A DNA stretch of 64,000 nucleotides from Conchocele bisecta. Its lineage: Eukaryota; Mollusca; Bivalvia; Lucinida; Thyasiridae. The stretch lies in assembly GCA_029237695.1 (NCBI GenBank), contig CM055266.1:125044569-125108568 (forward strand), given 5' to 3'. Shown here in pieces: positions 63,181 to 64,000 of the stretch. The notes below the pieces were generated by a model that saw only the letters and a list, made by a program, of their open reading frames with translations, searched no databases and was not told the origin of the DNA. Positions within the stretch are counted from its first letter, which is position 1; every line of letters starts with the position of its first letter. The position numbers and the translations under genes were made by a program.

Positions 63181-64000
63181 TATAAATCCACTATAAACAT
63201 CACAAAAACTCGAACATGTCAGACGATTGTCTCCAGACTAGTTGATTGACTTTCACACCTATTGTTAACCGGTTGTCAAACAAATCTCAAGTGGTCATTT
63301 GAGCGTATACAATAACGGCAGTCGTGACCAGCATACGTGGTAATTATGCATTGACCAATGTCGGCGAAGTTGTTAGTTAATTAAAGTGGTAATTTATGGG
63401 ACATGTGGAATTAAATAGCGCTCAGTTTTAATTTTAATTTAACTTGTACTGGGTTCCATGTGATAGTAAATTATGATATGCAGTGAATGTGGTTCTGGGT
63501 CCGAAGTAGTGATGGGGCGACTGGGCATGCATCTATTGATTTATCAGTGTATGACGAGCGATGTAATTTTATACCTGCAAGCATGCGCATCATTGTATGG
63601 CAAATACTTATTCACTCACAAAGATTTATATTTGATTAGATAAATATTTGTCATGAAATTACGCAAATGCCAATAGGTACAAAATCAGAGATGTTTTCAC
63701 ATGATGGACGGGGCAATCAAGTCCGCCAATTGTATTTCGTAATCATTTTCTGTTGTTCTCATGTTCTATTGCTGTATAATGGCTATGTAAATAAAAACAC
63801 ACATGAGTTTGCCGCTTTCTTTATTTTATTAAAGCCTGTTTCTGTTAATAAACGACTGTGACAATCAACCGTAAATGCAAATGTAAGTGCATTTATATGA
63901 AACGTGTCGTAATGACGACTTGTTTCACTTTAATAGTACACTGACCAACTCGTAGATCTGAAATGGTTACAGTAGAAAATCCCGATGGGTCGAACAACGG
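63181..64000. other. No gene recognised
   Basis: AT-rich; short ORFs only. The last 32 bases look like a pogo-type repeat end. Confidence 0.6.

Noticed and set aside
58483..63203. Missing upstream KDM5 exons (C5HC2 finger, JmjC)
   Set aside because: I looked for the finger and for the sequence preceding LGELKNLL on the minus strand and found no candidate frame with splice sites; they must lie outside the window.

Overview
This window looks like a piece of a repeat-dense invertebrate nuclear genome, most likely a bivalve mollusc. Two spliced host genes of typical animal families lie on the minus strand. They sit in a sea of tRNA-derived SINEs, other short retroposons, palindromic MITEs, (TTTG)n-tailed repeats and 150-200 bp tandem repeats. 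The species cannot be fixed from sequence alone. No rRNA gene, functional tRNA gene or CRISPR array was seen.

Layout. 1-1,030: truncated copy of a ~1.2 kb hairpin-ended dispersed repeat, then a 34-base G run. 1,031-4,666: no gene; several palindromic MITEs. 4,667-7,253 (minus): a complete two-exon kelch-like (BTB-BACK-Kelch) gene of 593 codons whose exon 1 splice donor abuts a MITE. 7,690-8,217: fold-back element. 9,515-10,014: 500-N assembly gap. 10,015-14,100: decayed virus-derived cluster: a fibre-like coiled-coil protein, a two-membrane-helix protein, and a duplicated small gene in fragments, all broken by frameshifts or inversions. 15,847-24,844: a SINE with 11-bp target duplications, split by an 8.6 kb element with ~200 bp terminal inverted repeats (TIRs) and no visible transposase. 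25,300-29,800: SINE cluster, including a SINE inside a SINE of the same family. 29,800-35,100: palindromic elements. 35,189-58,294 (minus): 14 exons coding the C-terminal ~1,096 residues of a KDM5 (JARID1/Lid) histone H3K4 demethylase, with the PLU-1 region, PHD2, a lysine-rich linker and PHD3. The catalytic half lies beyond 64,000. 58,300-64,000: no exon seen; SINEs, tandem repeats and inverted repeats, presumably upstream KDM5 intron.

The most interesting signal is in the KDM5 introns. The intron after exon 7 is nearly all a ~60-copy 22-bp minisatellite that begins exactly at the exon boundary and repeats the splice donor GTAAGT about 30 times. The intron after exon 13 has a second, unrelated 22-bp array resembling its own donor (CACAG|GTA). 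The end of exon 10 is duplicated about 300 bp into its intron with a decayed donor. With the MITE at the KLHL donor, this suggests that repeats repeatedly arise at, or invade, 5' splice sites here.

Only the two host genes look functional. KLHL is a predicted Cullin-3 substrate adaptor and KDM5 a chromatin eraser/reader; nothing in the sequence ties them together beyond proximity.
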